64,000 nt of DNA from Nostoc sp. ATCC 53789 (lineage in GTDB: Bacteria; Cyanobacteriota; Cyanobacteriia; Cyanobacteriales; Nostocaceae): contig NZ_CP046703.1 of NCBI RefSeq assembly GCF_009873495.1, positions 2,232,001-2,296,000 on the forward strand. Direction: 5' to 3'. The position numbers were made by a program, and so were the translations under genes. This document shows positions 53,733 through 63,310 of this stretch, one piece after another. The notes under the pieces are model-generated. The model was not told the origin of the DNA and ran no database searches. It worked only from the letters and a program-made list of their open reading frames with translations. Position 1 is the first letter of the stretch, and each line of letters starts with the position of its first letter.

Positions 53733-54443
53733 TTACGCTACCGGAGGATCTTCAAATTTATAGCCCACTCCCACAACCGTTTTAATAAAAGTAGGACTTG
53801 CTGAATCAGGCTCAATCTTTTTTCGCAACCTAGCTACATGAGTATCAACCACTCGCTCATCGCCGAAAAAGTTATCTCCCCAAAGTTTATCAATTAGTTG
53901 AGTGCGATTCCAAACTCTACCAGGATTGCTAACAAAAGTGGTTAGTAAGTTAAATTCCAGGGTAGTTAAGTCCAAAATTTCCGGTTGCTGAGAATTCATC
54001 TGACGGCTGGCAGTGCGCTGGTCTACATCGACGATAAAGTGTTGAGTACGATTGACTTGATTTTGTCCCCCTTGGCGGAGGCTACGCCGCAATAATGCCC
54101 GCACCCTAGCTACCAACTCTCTAGGGCTAAAGGGTTTAACCATGTAATCATCAGCGCCAGTAGATAGACCAATCACACGATCGATTTCCTCGCCCTTAGC
54201 TGTGAGCATCAAAATGTAAGGATCTTTTGTACCCGGTTTCTGGCGAATTCTGGCGCAAACTTCCAACCCATCCAAACCAGGAATCATTAAATCTAGAATG
54301 ATTAAATCAGGTGGTTGCTCCTGAAACATTCGTAAAGCATTTATCCCATCGCGGCTAATGCGACAAAAAAATCCTTCTTTTTCTAAAGATAATTGGATTA
54401 AATGAGCAATTTCTGGCTCATCTTCAACTATTAAAATATCCAT
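53733..54443 (-). CDS. OmpR-family response regulator
   Basis: The 236-residue protein has a receiver domain (IVEDEPEIAHLIQLSLEKEG, phospho-acceptor Asp51 in ILDLMIPGLDG, Lys in DDYMVKPFSP) and a C-terminal winged helix (LDLTTLEFNLLTTFVSNPGR, DERVVDTHVARLRKKIEPD, VVGVGYKFEDP). It acts as a DNA-binding partner of the kinase encoded next. Which OmpR subgroup (for example RpaA/RpaB or BaeR-like) cannot be decided by eye. Confidence 0.94.
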   Translation of the reverse strand: MDILIVEDEPEIAHLIQLSLEKEGFFCRISRDGINALRMFQEQPPDLIILDLMIPGLDGLEVCARIRQKPGTKDPYILMLTAKGEEIDRVIGLSTGADDYMVKPFSPRELVARVRALLRRSLRQGGQNQVNRTQHFIVDVDQRTASRQMNSQQPEILDLTTLEFNLLTTFVSNPGRVWNRTQLIDKLWGDNFFGDERVVDTHVARLRKKIEPDSASPTFIKTVVGVGYKFEDPPVA

Positions 54444-54523
54444 TTCAATTAATCACAAGACTTAGAGCAGACAAGGGGTAAAATCCCCTTGTTACAAAAT
54501 AGATAAACTTCCGCCAGAGTGGA

Positions 54524-55219
54524 TTAAAGGTTTGAATTTGACGGTGTGCGATAACTATAGCCAAGATTAGAATCTTTTTGAATGTGTGCTTTAATACTAT
54601 CGAGGTCAATGAAGCAGTCAGCAACATCAATCAAGCTTTCACTAGTAGTAGTTTGTAGACTCACCACTTCCACCCGAACTCCCATTCTGCTGACAGCGTT
54701 CACCGCATAAGCTAAGTCTCCATCGCCACTGACTAAGACCGCAGTATCATAATAAGGAGCTAAAGTTATCATATCTACAGCAATTTCTACGTTCAGATTT
54801 GATTTTTTGAAATTCTCTGCTGGTTGCATAATATCTTTAGCTACTACACGATAGCCATTACGACGCATCCACAATAAAAAACCCTGTTGCTTTTCATTGC
54901 TGGTATCAACCCCAGTATAAAAGAAAGCCCGCAACAGTCTTGAACCATTGGTTAAATGACAAAGCAATTTAACGTAGTCAATTTCGATGCCGAGTTGTAA
55001 AGCTGTATGAAATAGGTTTAAGCCATCAATAAAAATAGCAACTCGACCACGATTCAAGCTGTTGATAACTGAACTATCAGATGTAGTATCTTGTATTTTA
55101 GGCTCTTTACTTTTGACCGTAGTATCGCTCAAATTTTGCCCTTGCCAATGTGGTTTAGTTTTGAGTACTTTAGGTTCCTTGAATTCATTTCTTTGTTTGC
55201 TAAAATTAGTTATAATCAT
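54524..55219 (-). CDS. LabA-like NYN-domain (DUF88) protein
   Basis: The 231-residue protein has a basic, disordered N-terminus (1-55) and a NYN/PIN-like domain: RVAIFIDGLNLFHTALQLG, AFFYTGVDTSN, AVDMITLAPYYDTAVLVSGD, GDLAYAVNAVSRMGVRVEVV. The Asp residues (FIDG, SGDGDL) are the metal-binding set of NYN nucleases. LabA in Synechococcus lowers circadian output by acting through KaiC-dependent RpaA; this is a homologue of that family, but which paralogue is unknown. SD agaggt precedes ATG 55219. Confidence 0.82.
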   Translation of the reverse strand: MIITNFSKQRNEFKEPKVLKTKPHWQGQNLSDTTVKSKEPKIQDTTSDSSVINSLNRGRVAIFIDGLNLFHTALQLGIEIDYVKLLCHLTNGSRLLRAFFYTGVDTSNEKQQGFLLWMRRNGYRVVAKDIMQPAENFKKSNLNVEIAVDMITLAPYYDTAVLVSGDGDLAYAVNAVSRMGVRVEVVSLQTTTSESLIDVADCFIDLDSIKAHIQKDSNLGYSYRTPSNSNL

Positions 55220-55780
55220 TGATACCTCTGATTTTAAAGATGGTAAAAGTTTTGTGTAAATTGTCTATAGTATAGTCTGTGCTAATTTATAACCCTAGCA
55301 GGTAATGGTCTTGAATCACTACATGCAGATAAAGTTAAATGGTGCTAAAGCAGATTCAAAGTAGACATCCAAAGGTTTTTCAGTGTTGTTAGGGTTGGTT
55401 TGATAATATATTGCTTCTGTCCACAGATATGTTAATCTTTACCCACCAAGACAGCAAGAGTTTGGAGAAAATAAATCTTACTACCAGGTTAGGCGCAAGA
55501 ATCCGCAAACGTCATCTATCTATTTTTATTTTAACTCTGAGTTTTAATAACCTTACAGCAAGAAGTTGAAAGTTATCGCAATCTCAGGACGCTCAAATAC
55601 TGTCAGACTAATAATGTAATATGCGATTGCACCTCAAAAGGTAGGTTTTTTAAGGTATTTGGATAATCTTTAAAAGACAATTTTTATCTAAATGAGGGGA
55701 TGTTCAAGCTTAAATAGTCAGAAAAGGCTGATGGAAATACAAGATTCCCGACTTCTTTAAAGAAGTCGGGAATTTGAGTT
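55220..55780. other. Gene-free region between the NYN gene and desB
   Basis: 560 bp, mostly AT-rich. It holds the desB terminator at its right end (55744-55773). No other repeat or gene is recognised. Confidence 0.45.
55744..55773 (-). terminator. Terminator downstream of desB
   Basis: Perfect palindrome (attcccgacttcttt / aaagaagtcgggaat) 8 bases past the desB stop. Confidence 0.85.
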
Positions 55781-56863
55781 TTAGTCCTTAGCCAACTTAT
55801 TATTAGATGTGTAGTAAACCTGACTACCAGTATCAGGTACAAAATGACAGCTGATACATGAATTCCATAATGACTTCCAAATTGGTTCTTCCGATTTGTG
55901 GAAATACTCACCCATCACTGGTTTGATTGCCTCAGTTGCCTTCAACAAATTGTAGTGAGGGATGTTAAGGAATATATGATGAGCAACATGAGTACCGATA
56001 TCGTGATGAATATGATTAACTAAACCATAATCACGGTCAATACTAGAAATTGCACCTTTCAGGAAAGTCCAATCTTCTCCACGATACCAAGGAAGTTCGG
56101 GCTCAGTGTGGTGCAAAAATGTCACCAAATCTAGCCAAACTATAAACACAAGGTAGGGGACAGCGTAATATTTCAGCAACCACATCCAACCCCATTGGGA
56201 GGTGAGGAAACCCAGTAAACCTATCATCCCAATCAAAAGGACAGTGCTAGTAATAACATCCCATTTTTCCGAGGGCTTGAAGAGTGAACTACCGGGCAAA
56301 AAGTGGGAGCCTTCTTTATTAGGAGAACGCTTAAACAAATACACAGGATAGGCCAATAGAAAAACATAATATCTGCCTATCTTTTGTGCTAAAGGCATCT
56401 CCTTATATTGTGATTCGCTTACTGGATACCAGCTTTCATCGTTATCGATATTACCAGTATTTTTGTGATGGGTTCTGTGGCTAATCCGCCAACCATGATA
56501 AGGAACAAGTATTGGTGTGTGAGAAAGATGTCCAATCAAATCATTGAGCCATTTATGCTTAGAAAAAGATTGGTGTCCGCAGTCATGACCGACTACAAAC
56601 AAAGCCCAAAACATTGTTCCTTGCATTAGCCAGAAAATCGGAAAGAAAAGCCAAGAATCCAGGTAAGAAGCAACTGCATAAAGCAGACCGATAATCAAGA
56701 TGTCACGAAAGAAGTAAAAAAGTGATTTTGTCACATTGGGCTGAAAGCATTCAGCAGGAATTGCAGCTTTTAAATCCCCAAGTGTGAAAGGTAATTTAGT
56801 CGTCGTATCCTCAGACTTTTCAGAGCCAAGAGGACTGTTGAACGTAATGATGTTTGATGGCAC
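55781..56863 (-). CDS. desB: Acyl-lipid omega-3 fatty acid desaturase
   Basis: The 360-residue membrane di-iron desaturase has three His boxes: HDCGH (93-97), HRTHH (129-133) and HVAHH (in GTHVAHHIFLNIPHYNL). The C-terminal region and HHDIGTHVAHH pattern fit omega-3 (delta-15) enzymes. It introduces the third double bond in membrane-lipid acyl chains, typically at low temperature. The GTG at 56863 is the best start. It lies downstream of desA with its own terminator, forming a desC-desA-desB run on the minus strand. Confidence 0.88.
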   Translation of the reverse strand: MPSNIITFNSPLGSEKSEDTTTKLPFTLGDLKAAIPAECFQPNVTKSLFYFFRDILIIGLLYAVASYLDSWLFFPIFWLMQGTMFWALFVVGHDCGHQSFSKHKWLNDLIGHLSHTPILVPYHGWRISHRTHHKNTGNIDNDESWYPVSESQYKEMPLAQKIGRYYVFLLAYPVYLFKRSPNKEGSHFLPGSSLFKPSEKWDVITSTVLLIGMIGLLGFLTSQWGWMWLLKYYAVPYLVFIVWLDLVTFLHHTEPELPWYRGEDWTFLKGAISSIDRDYGLVNHIHHDIGTHVAHHIFLNIPHYNLLKATEAIKPVMGEYFHKSEEPIWKSLWNSCISCHFVPDTGSQVYYTSNNKLAKD

Positions 56864-57012
56864 TGGATTCTTTTGATTGGATATAAATTAGAACTTTGAT
56901 TAGAATGCCCACGATACTAGCGATCGCTAACACACAAGAGGGATAATTTCTGGCAATTTATCTTTTTATTCAGTAAATAATTGCCAGATTTTATTAAAAC
57001 ACAGCATGATAA

Positions 57013-57036
57013 ACGCTCTCGTTGGTTCAAGAGCGT
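57013..57036 (-). terminator. Hairpin downstream of desA
   Basis: Arms acgctct / agagcgt with a 10-base loop, 21 bases past the desA stop, followed by a T-containing tract on the minus strand. Confidence 0.6.
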
Positions 57037-57056
57037 GAGTGTAATCACAGGGCTAT

Positions 57057-58109
57057 TTATTGCTCTGTATAATGTTCGTTGAAAGTCTTATAACCAACGT
57101 CAGTTGTGTACAGTTGACACTCGTCTGTAATTTGCTTCATTAAAGGCCAAGAAAACTGACACTCATCATGGAGATAAGGCCCCCAATTTTCTTTGATGCT
57201 GCTGTAAGCTAGCCGCAAATTATAAGAAGGAATAGCGGTGGAAATATGATGAGGGACATGAACATTGATATCGTGGCACAGGATTTCTACCCAATGCGGA
57301 TAATCGCAATGAATAGTGCCAGATAACTGTGCTAAAGCTTCGTTCCACTTGTTCGCTGTCGCAAAAGGAACATCTGCGGCAGTATGGTGAACAATAGTAA
57401 AAGTACTCATCCAAAAATGGTAAACCATCCAGGGTACTAGCCAGAACTTGACAAATCCCCAGATACCAGTTGTGGCGATCAGAAGCGGGAAAGCGATCGC
57501 AGCAAACACAACTACTACAGCCACAGAAAGCTTGATACTGGATTGGTCTTTTGTTTTGAAGTTCCGCCAATCAAAATGCACAACAGCCCAATGTCCAATG
57601 GAACCTACCCACCAGAGGCGTTTACGCATAAACAGCTTAAAAGCAGACTGCTTAGTTGTATCCCAATTTTCAAACACTTCTGGTCTGATTGGATGCCAAG
57701 CGTTGTCCTCATCCAACTTGTTGGTATGGGCATGGTGATAATTATGCTTAATGCGCCAACTGTGAAAAGGGTAAATTAACGGCATCATGAAGAAATGCCC
57801 CACCAAATCATTTACCCAACGACGTTTGGCAAAAGACCTGTGACCACAATCATGGCCAATAACAAAAAAACCTGTTAAAGCAGTGCCCGTAAAAATCCAG
57901 GCTAGGGGCAAAAGAAACCAAGGAGTGATGATCAGGCTGTAATAACCCAAGGCAACTGCCAAGACACTTAGTATGACTTGTGTCCAAGCTTTGCGACGGT
58001 TCTGCTGAAAACATTCGCGTGGCAGGGTTTTGATAATATCTTTGAGCCGGAAGTCGGAATTGCCTGGCTCGTCACTTAATTTTTGGCTGTTAATTATTGA
58101 TGTAGTCAT
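57057..58109 (-). CDS. desA: Acyl-lipid delta-12 (omega-6) fatty acid desaturase
   Basis: The 350-residue enzyme has His boxes HDCGH (86-90), HNYHH (122-126) and HVPHH (in [19 protein letters not shown]). It places the delta-12 double bond in acyl chains of membrane lipids, producing the substrate for DesB. I chose ATG 58109 with SD-like caggtg; a GTG two codons upstream is possible. Transcribed in the same direction as desC and desB, each with a separate terminator or long gap. Confidence 0.9.
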   Translation of the reverse strand: MTTSIINSQKLSDEPGNSDFRLKDIIKTLPRECFQQNRRKAWTQVILSVLAVALGYYSLIITPWFLLPLAWIFTGTALTGFFVIGHDCGHRSFAKRRWVNDLVGHFFMMPLIYPFHSWRIKHNYHHAHTNKLDEDNAWHPIRPEVFENWDTTKQSAFKLFMRKRLWWVGSIGHWAVVHFDWRNFKTKDQSSIKLSVAVVVVFAAIAFPLLIATTGIWGFVKFWLVPWMVYHFWMSTFTIVHHTAADVPFATANKWNEALAQLSGTIHCDYPHWVEILCHDINVHVPHHISTAIPSYNLRLAYSSIKENWGPYLHDECQFSWPLMKQITDECQLYTTDVGYKTFNEHYTEQ

Positions 58110-58451
58110 GAACACCTGAAAAACAACAAGATCCTACACCAAGTCACAAAAAAGTAACTTGCCGCAAAAATTCTTCACATTAGCGCTTCGGATTATAGCA
58201 ACCTAACAGACACAAGCGCACCCGTAAATAGACTTTTGAAAAGTTAGTAGTTAGGAGTGATGAGTTAGGAGTTTAGATTCTCAACTCACACCGAATGTGA
58301 ATTAGAAATGCTTCTTGTGGCATCAGGATTTCTGTGTCTACCCAAAATCGGGGTTTGAGAAATCGACGGCAAAATAAAAATTCTCAAGCCTGATTCACAT
58401 TGAACGTAATTCCTAACTCCTGTAGAGACGCGATTAATCGCGTCTCTACTC
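58110..58451. repeat. Intergenic region with heptamer repeats and a perfect palindrome
   Basis: 58240-58280 holds taggagt-type units. 58422-58449 is a perfect 28-bp palindrome (gtagagacgcgatt and complement). The palindrome lies 3 bases past the desC stop and may also end its transcript. Otherwise no gene. Confidence 0.7.
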
Positions 58452-59273
58452 CTAACTACTTTTTGCTGGGGCCAACTTTACATTAGTAGCCAGACCAACC
58501 GCCTGTAGCAATTGAACAGTCATCCAGGTTAAATCGATTTCCCACCATTCCAGCCCATGACGAGCTGAGTATTGAAAGGCATGATGGTTATTATGCCAGC
58601 CTTCACCGAAAACTAGTACGGCTACCCACCAGCAATTAGTCGATTTATCACCAGAATCATAGCTCTGATAGCCAAACTTATGAGTAGCGCTGTTCACCAA
58701 CCAAGTGCAGTGATAAACCCAGACAATGCGAACAAAAATTCCCCAGATAACGAAAGGCCAGCCACCTAGGAGCAAAAGTAATACACCTAGAGCAACCTGA
58801 ATCAAAATGAAATATTTTTCTAAAAACTGATAAACTGGGTCTTCTGCAATATCTTTGGTGAAGCGAGGAACATCAGCGTGAGCTGGACAATAATGAGTCA
58901 GCCAACCCATGTGGCTCCACCAGAAGCCTTTATTAGAATCATGGGGATCGGTGTCAGTATCAGAGTTTAAATGATGAATTCGATGTGTCCCGATCCACTC
59001 AATTGGGCCTCCTTGACAGGAGAGTGTCCCGAAAAAAACCAGGAGATACTCTAGCCACTTGGGAGTTTGAAAACTGCGGTGGGTCACAAGGCGGTGAAAT
59101 CCTAGAGTAACGCCTAAACCGCCAGTCACCCAGTACAGCAAGAAACCCACACCAACTGCTGTCCAGCTAAAGTTACCAGGAACAAAAGCAAATAAAGCGC
59201 CGATGTGCAGTCCAATGAAAAACAGGGTATTAACCCAGTTAATTTTAGGTTTGGTTGAGGTAGCAATTGTCAT
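58452..59273 (-). CDS. desC: Acyl-lipid delta-9 fatty acid desaturase
   Basis: The 273-residue enzyme has the delta-9 type His boxes: HRLVTH (60-65), HRIHH (97-101) and HNNHH (in FGEGWHNNHHAFQYSARHG). It introduces the first double bond in stearoyl or palmitoyl lipids. It starts at ATG 59273. Together with desA and desB it gives a full route to trienoic acids. The gene lies head-to-head with the PLP enzyme at 59364. Confidence 0.92.
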   Translation of the reverse strand: MTIATSTKPKINWVNTLFFIGLHIGALFAFVPGNFSWTAVGVGFLLYWVTGGLGVTLGFHRLVTHRSFQTPKWLEYLLVFFGTLSCQGGPIEWIGTHRIHHLNSDTDTDPHDSNKGFWWSHMGWLTHYCPAHADVPRFTKDIAEDPVYQFLEKYFILIQVALGVLLLLLGGWPFVIWGIFVRIVWVYHCTWLVNSATHKFGYQSYDSGDKSTNCWWVAVLVFGEGWHNNHHAFQYSARHGLEWWEIDLTWMTVQLLQAVGLATNVKLAPAKSS

Positions 59274-59363
59274 GCGATAACCTGAATTTGAATTTTCCCG
59301 CCTAGTATGTGCGATCTTAAAATCCGCATATCTATAATTTAATTTTTTTTGAACGAGGAACTG

Positions 59364-60599
59364 ATGAACAGCTTAGAACAGCTGCGGCAAGCAGAACAGG
59401 CACTATTAGAAATTTTTTCTGGAATTGACACTCAGGTCAAGCATAATCTAAAACGAGTGCTGGATGCTTTTCGTAATCACCGTGTGGGCGCACACCACTT
59501 TGCTGGTGTAAGTGGTTATGGTCACGATGATTTAGGACGAGAAACTTTAGATAAAGTTTTTGCCGAAGTTATGGGTGCTGAAGCTGCGGCCGTGCGGGTG
59601 CAGTTCGTTTCGGGAACTCATGCGATCGCCTGTGCTTTGTTTGGTGTTCTCCGTCCTGGAGATGAAATGTTAGCAGTGGTCGGTTCTCCCTACGATACGC
59701 TTGAAGAAGTCATTGGTTTACGAGGTAAAGGTCAAGGCTCCCTTATCGAGTTTGGCATAAATTACCGCCAATTGGAGCTAACCCCCGAAGGAACTATAGA
59801 TTGGCAAGCTTTAAGTACTAATGTGACTGAAAACACTCGTTTAGTGTTAATTCAGCGCTCATGTGGCTATTCTTGGCGACCTAGTTTATCAATTGCTGAT
59901 ATTGAAAAAATTGTCCACTTAGTCAAACAACAGAATCCGAACACTGTTTGCTTTGTGGATAACTGCTACGGCGAATTTATTGAAACAAAGGAACCTACAG
60001 CCGTAGGTGCTGATTTAATGGCGGGGTCACTGATTAAAAATCCTGGTGGCACAATTGTCAGCGCTGGCGGTTATGTCGCCGGTCGTGCCGATTTAGTGGA
60101 AGCATCCGCCTGTCGCCTCACTGCTCCCGGTATCGGTAGTTATGGCGGTGCTACTTTTGACCAAAATCGCTTGTTATTCCAAGGCTTATTTCTAGCGCCG
60201 CAAATGGTCGGAGAGGCGATGAAAGGGACTTATCTGACTGGTTATGTATTTGACAAACTAGGTTATCCAGTGAATCCCGCCCCCCTCGCTCCTCGTGGTG
60301 ATGTGATTCAGGCGATTAAACTTGGTTCTGCCGAAAAGCTAATTGCTTTCTGTAAAGCTATACAACAGCATTCTCCCATCGGTTCTTACTTAGATCCTAT
60401 TCCAGATGAAATGCCGGGGTATGAGAGCAAGGTCGTGATGGCTGGGGGGACATTTATTGAAGGGAGTACTTTGGAGTTATCAGCAGATGGGCCTTTGCGT
60501 GAACCTTATGTGGTTTATTGCCAGGGGGGGACTCATTGGACTCATGTAGCGATCGCATTAGAGGCTGCGATTAATGCAATAGGAAATGCTGGTGATTGA
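59364..60599 (+). CDS. Aluminium-resistance/methionine gamma-lyase-family PLP protein
   Basis: The 411-residue fold-type I PLP enzyme has FAGVSGYGHDDLGRETLDKV, VQFVSGTHAIACALFGVLRP, VGSPYDTLEEVIGLRG, FVDNCYGEFIETKEPTAVGA and AGSLIKNPGGTIVSAGGYVA, where Lys in SLIKNPG is the probable Schiff-base lysine. Bacterial relatives are named after an aluminium-resistance phenotype, but the reaction is not established. I chose ATG 59364 with SD gagga; the frame also opens at a TTG 5 codons earlier. The 21-bp repeat array follows. Confidence 0.85.
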   Translation: MNSLEQLRQAEQALLEIFSGIDTQVKHNLKRVLDAFRNHRVGAHHFAGVSGYGHDDLGRETLDKVFAEVMGAEAAAVRVQFVSGTHAIACALFGVLRPGDEMLAVVGSPYDTLEEVIGLRGKGQGSLIEFGINYRQLELTPEGTIDWQALSTNVTENTRLVLIQRSCGYSWRPSLSIADIEKIVHLVKQQNPNTVCFVDNCYGEFIETKEPTAVGADLMAGSLIKNPGGTIVSAGGYVAGRADLVEASACRLTAPGIGSYGGATFDQNRLLFQGLFLAPQMVGEAMKGTYLTGYVFDKLGYPVNPAPLAPRGDVIQAIKLGSAEKLIAFCKAIQQHSPIGSYLDPIPDEMPGYESKVVMAGGTFIEGSTLELSADGPLREPYVVYCQGGTHWTHVAIALEAAINAIGNAGD

Positions 60600-60650
60600 T
60601 TACAGCATATATTCCGCAGGGCATCAGGTTTATTGAGAAATTAGTCAAAG

Positions 60651-60881
60651 GCGATCACATTTGTTACTTTTGCGATCGCATTTGCTACTTTTGCGAACGC
60701 ATTTGCTACTTTTGCGATCGCATTTGCTACTTTTGCGAACACATTTGCTACTTTTGCGAACGCATTTGCTACTTTTGCGAACGCATTTGCTACTTTTGCG
60801 AACGCATTTGTTAATTCGGCGATCGCATTTGTTGATTTGGCGAACGCATTTGTTACTTCGGCGAACCCATTTGTTACTTTG
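60651..60881. repeat. 11-copy tandem array of a 21-bp unit with HIP1 core
   Basis: Each unit reads gcgaacgcatttgctactttt or a near variant; three copies have the full HIP1 octamer gcgatcgc. Copies are at 21-base steps from 60651 to 60881. Because 21 is a multiple of three, all frames stay open along the array, giving peptides such as ICYFCER repeats on the plus strand. There is no supporting start signal, so a protein is doubtful. Confidence 0.9.
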
Positions 60882-60920
60882 GCGATGTCTACGGCTGGCT
60901 ACGCCTACGCATTTGCTATA

Positions 60921-61037
60921 CTACTGTTCTACTGATCCCATGATAATATCGATACTACCCAAGACTACAACCAGATCGGCAACCTTCACGCCGCGTAAGA
61001 TTTCGGGTAATGCTTGCAAGTTATTGAAATTTTTTAT
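60921..61037 (-). pseudogene. 3' remnant of an ndhH-like (NDH-1 49-kDa subunit) gene
   Basis: The minus-strand frame reads [20 protein letters not shown], then [16 protein letters not shown] and TAG. This matches the extreme C-terminus of NdhH/NuoD proteins (pattern NLQALPxILRGxKVADxxxILGSxDxIMGxVD). Upstream the frame reaches a TAA at 61038-61040, and no further ndhH sequence is seen. It is a fragment of about 38 codons, bordered by repeats. Confidence 0.75.
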
Positions 61038-61040
61038 TTA

Positions 61041-61442
61041 TAGTTTTGTCTAGGAATGGATTTCAGAAAGCCCTGGCTTGTTTCGAGAAAGGTACAAGTA
61101 AAAGGCAATAGTTGACTGTATCGCTGTACTAGGCTACATAGCGAGTCAAAGTAAAAAGGGGAACAAAAGTGTTGTTCTCCTACGAAGGCTTTATATTCTA
61201 GGCGTTGCTGAATTAAAGTATGAATAACGAACCGCCTTCTCTACGAGAGCCTTCCGCCAACGCGCAGCGTCTCGTAGAGAAGGCGCAGAGAACGCAGAGA
61301 GAAGAAAGAGATGCTTAACTGAACTGTATTGCGCCATATTCTATGCAATCGAAAGCAGCTATAAGTTTTTAGCGATACCTTCTCTACGAGACGCTACGCG
61401 AACGGTGAGCTTCGCTAACGCAAAACTTCAGATAACTGCAAA
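61041..61442. repeat. Palindrome-rich region upstream of the cupin stop
   Basis: 61235-61285 holds ttctctacgagagccttccg and gcgcagcgtctcgtagagaa in facing orientation. 61378-61425 holds ccttctctacgagacgctac followed by gcgaacggtgagcttcgcta. These share the tctacgagacgc phrase seen near 51990. No gene is supported. Confidence 0.65.
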
Positions 61443-61784
61443 TCAGTTTTCGTCTCGCCCGTGAACTTGAGCGGGTGGACTGGTTGCCTCAACAGCAGTA
61501 AATGCTTCTAGGATTTTGTAAGTATGGCTGGCTCCTTTGGGTACAACCCAAGAACTTCCAGGCTCTAGTAAAATTGTTTGCCCTTCAATATGCAATTCTG
61601 CACGGCCAGTGATTACATAACCAACAGTTTCATATTCCCGTGCTGTTGGCTCTTTAGGTTCGTTCGGTTGCTCATTCTCCCACAGGCGCATAGAAATGCT
61701 TTTGCCAGATGCAAGATATTTCTGACCAAGTTGACCTTTAGGCGAATGACTAGAGTCTACTTTGATAACGGTTGTATCAGACAT
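61443..61784 (-). CDS. Cupin-domain protein
   Basis: The 113-residue single-cupin protein has a first motif with YVITGRAELHIEGQTILLEP and a second with PGSSWVVPKGASHTYKI. Some metal-ligand His of the classical motif are replaced; His in GASHTY remains. It may bind a metal or act as a sensor or enzyme of unknown reaction. It shares strand with the alcohol dehydrogenase downstream of the long repeat upstream. Confidence 0.8.
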   Translation of the reverse strand: MSDTTVIKVDSSHSPKGQLGQKYLASGKSISMRLWENEQPNEPKEPTAREYETVGYVITGRAELHIEGQTILLEPGSSWVVPKGASHTYKILEAFTAVEATSPPAQVHGRDEN

Positions 61785-61805
61785 ATTTTTTGCCTCTTTA
61801 TATTT

Positions 61806-61976
61806 TTAACTTTGGGCATTGGGCATTGGGAAGAGGACTTGGGGACAAGGAGAATTGGGGACAAGGGGAAAGACTTGTTTCAAGTTCTCACCTCTTGTCC
61901 TCTTGTCCCCTTGTCCCCTTGTCCCCCATTCCCAATTCCCCATTCCAAATTCCCAATTCCCAATTCCCCATCCCCT
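61806..61976. repeat. Second copy of the G/C-rich interspersed repeat
   Basis: The sequence holds gggcattgggaagaggactt, then ggggacaaggggaaagactt and gtttcaagttctcac, ending in cccaattccca heptamers. It is the reverse orientation of the core inside the ArgRS-like gene at 17354-17506. The copy lies between the cupin and alcohol dehydrogenase genes. Confidence 0.85.
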
Positions 61977-61977
61977 A

Positions 61978-63147
61978 CTAAGGTTTGAGTACAACTTTGA
62001 TGCAGTTATCTTTCTTGTCTTTAAAAATTTCGTAGCCGTGGGGCGCTTGTTCTAGAGGTAATCGGTGGGTAATGACAAAGGTTGGATCGATTTCACCATT
62101 TTGAACGTGTTCTAGCAAGGGTCGTAAATACTTATGGACATGGGTTTGTCCCATTTTTAAAGTTAGACCCTTATTCATGGCAGCGCCCAACGGCACTTTA
62201 TCTACAAAGCCACCATAAACCCCTGGAATTGATACATGACCACCCTTACGACAAGACACAATTACTTGCCGTAATGCCGTTGGACGGTCTGTTTCTAGAC
62301 GTACTGCTTGCTTTACTTGGTCGTATAACGCCATGAAATCTGTACCGTGTGCTTCCATTCCCACTGCATCAATGCAAGCATCAGGGCCACGACCCCCAGT
62401 CATTTCATTGAGTGCTTCGCCAACATCCACTTCTTCGTAGTTAAGGATTTCAGCTTTACCGTATTCTTTAGCCATTTGTAGGCGTTCGGGAACGCGGTCA
62501 ATGGCAATAACACGCTCTGCACCAAGAAGATATGCGCTTTGAATAGCAAATTGTCCGACTGGGCCACAACCCCAAACAGCGACAATATCACCGGGTTGAA
62601 TGTTGCAGTTTTCAGCAGCCATATACCCAGTAGGGAATATATCTGTTAAAAATAGCACTTGCTCATCCGTCAAACCATCAGGAATTTTAAACAAACCCAC
62701 GTCTGCAAATGGCACTCGTGCATACTCTGCTTGACCACCTGCATAACCGCCGAATAAATGAGAGTAGCCAAATAGACCTGATGGTGAATGCCCCATTTGC
62801 TTTTCTACCATCCAAGCGTTGGGGTTAGAGTTGTCGCATAGTGACGATAAATCTCGATTGCAAAAAAAGCAGTTACCGCAGGAGATGGTGAAAGGAACAA
62901 CCACGCGATCGCCTATGTTCACATTTTTAACTGCACTTCCAAGTTCTACAACTTCCCCCATGAATTCATGACCAAGGATATCGCCCTTTTCCATTGTGGG
63001 GATGTAGCCGTTGTAAAGATGCAAATCAGAACCACAAATTGCCGTAGATGTAATTTTAATAATGGCATCGCGTGGGTTGAGAATTTTGGGGTCGGGAACT
63101 GTTTCCACCCGCACATCGTTTACTCCATGCCAGCAAACTGCCTTCAT
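61978..63147 (-). CDS. Zinc-dependent alcohol/formaldehyde dehydrogenase-like protein (GSH-independent FDH type)
   Basis: The 389-residue MDR-family enzyme has the catalytic zinc motif [12 protein letters not shown] (Cys38, His43) and [10 protein letters not shown], the structural zinc Cys set [16 protein letters not shown], and a Rossmann fold [17 protein letters not shown]. The insertion [21 protein letters not shown] matches the glutathione-independent formaldehyde dehydrogenase subgroup. It oxidises an aldehyde or alcohol with NAD(P). A decayed relative lies 600 bp upstream. Confidence 0.87.
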   Translation of the reverse strand: MKAVCWHGVNDVRVETVPDPKILNPRDAIIKITSTAICGSDLHLYNGYIPTMEKGDILGHEFMGEVVELGSAVKNVNIGDRVVVPFTISCGNCFFCNRDLSSLCDNSNPNAWMVEKQMGHSPSGLFGYSHLFGGYAGGQAEYARVPFADVGLFKIPDGLTDEQVLFLTDIFPTGYMAAENCNIQPGDIVAVWGCGPVGQFAIQSAYLLGAERVIAIDRVPERLQMAKEYGKAEILNYEEVDVGEALNEMTGGRGPDACIDAVGMEAHGTDFMALYDQVKQAVRLETDRPTALRQVIVSCRKGGHVSIPGVYGGFVDKVPLGAAMNKGLTLKMGQTHVHKYLRPLLEHVQNGEIDPTFVITHRLPLEQAPHGYEIFKDKKDNCIKVVLKP

Positions 63148-63219
63148 AATTATTTAGTCCTTAGTGATGATTTCTGTCTCGTTAATTTCAAGATAAAAAT
63201 ACTCGAATTAACCTATTGG

Positions 63220-63243
63220 GAGACGCGATAATCATCGCGTCTC
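63220..63243. repeat. Short palindrome gagacgcgat / atcgcgtctc
   Basis: 10-bp perfect arms with a 4-base loop. It shares the gagacgcgat arm with the palindrome at 58422-58449. Confidence 0.7.
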
Positions 63244-63310
63244 GGTAATAGATCAAAGCTTATTCGACAATATATGAGTCAAACAATTAGACTCAAAGTT
63301 TGTTACCAAT

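Noticed and set aside
60596..61053. Frames encoding CYFCER or LLLLRTH repeats
   Set aside because: Produced by the 21-bp tandem array; starts are non-ATG or unsupported, so listed as a repeat rather than a gene.
61578..62055. Several frames in the region between the cupin and dehydrogenase genes
   Set aside because: They read through the second copy of the interspersed repeat and overlap real genes.
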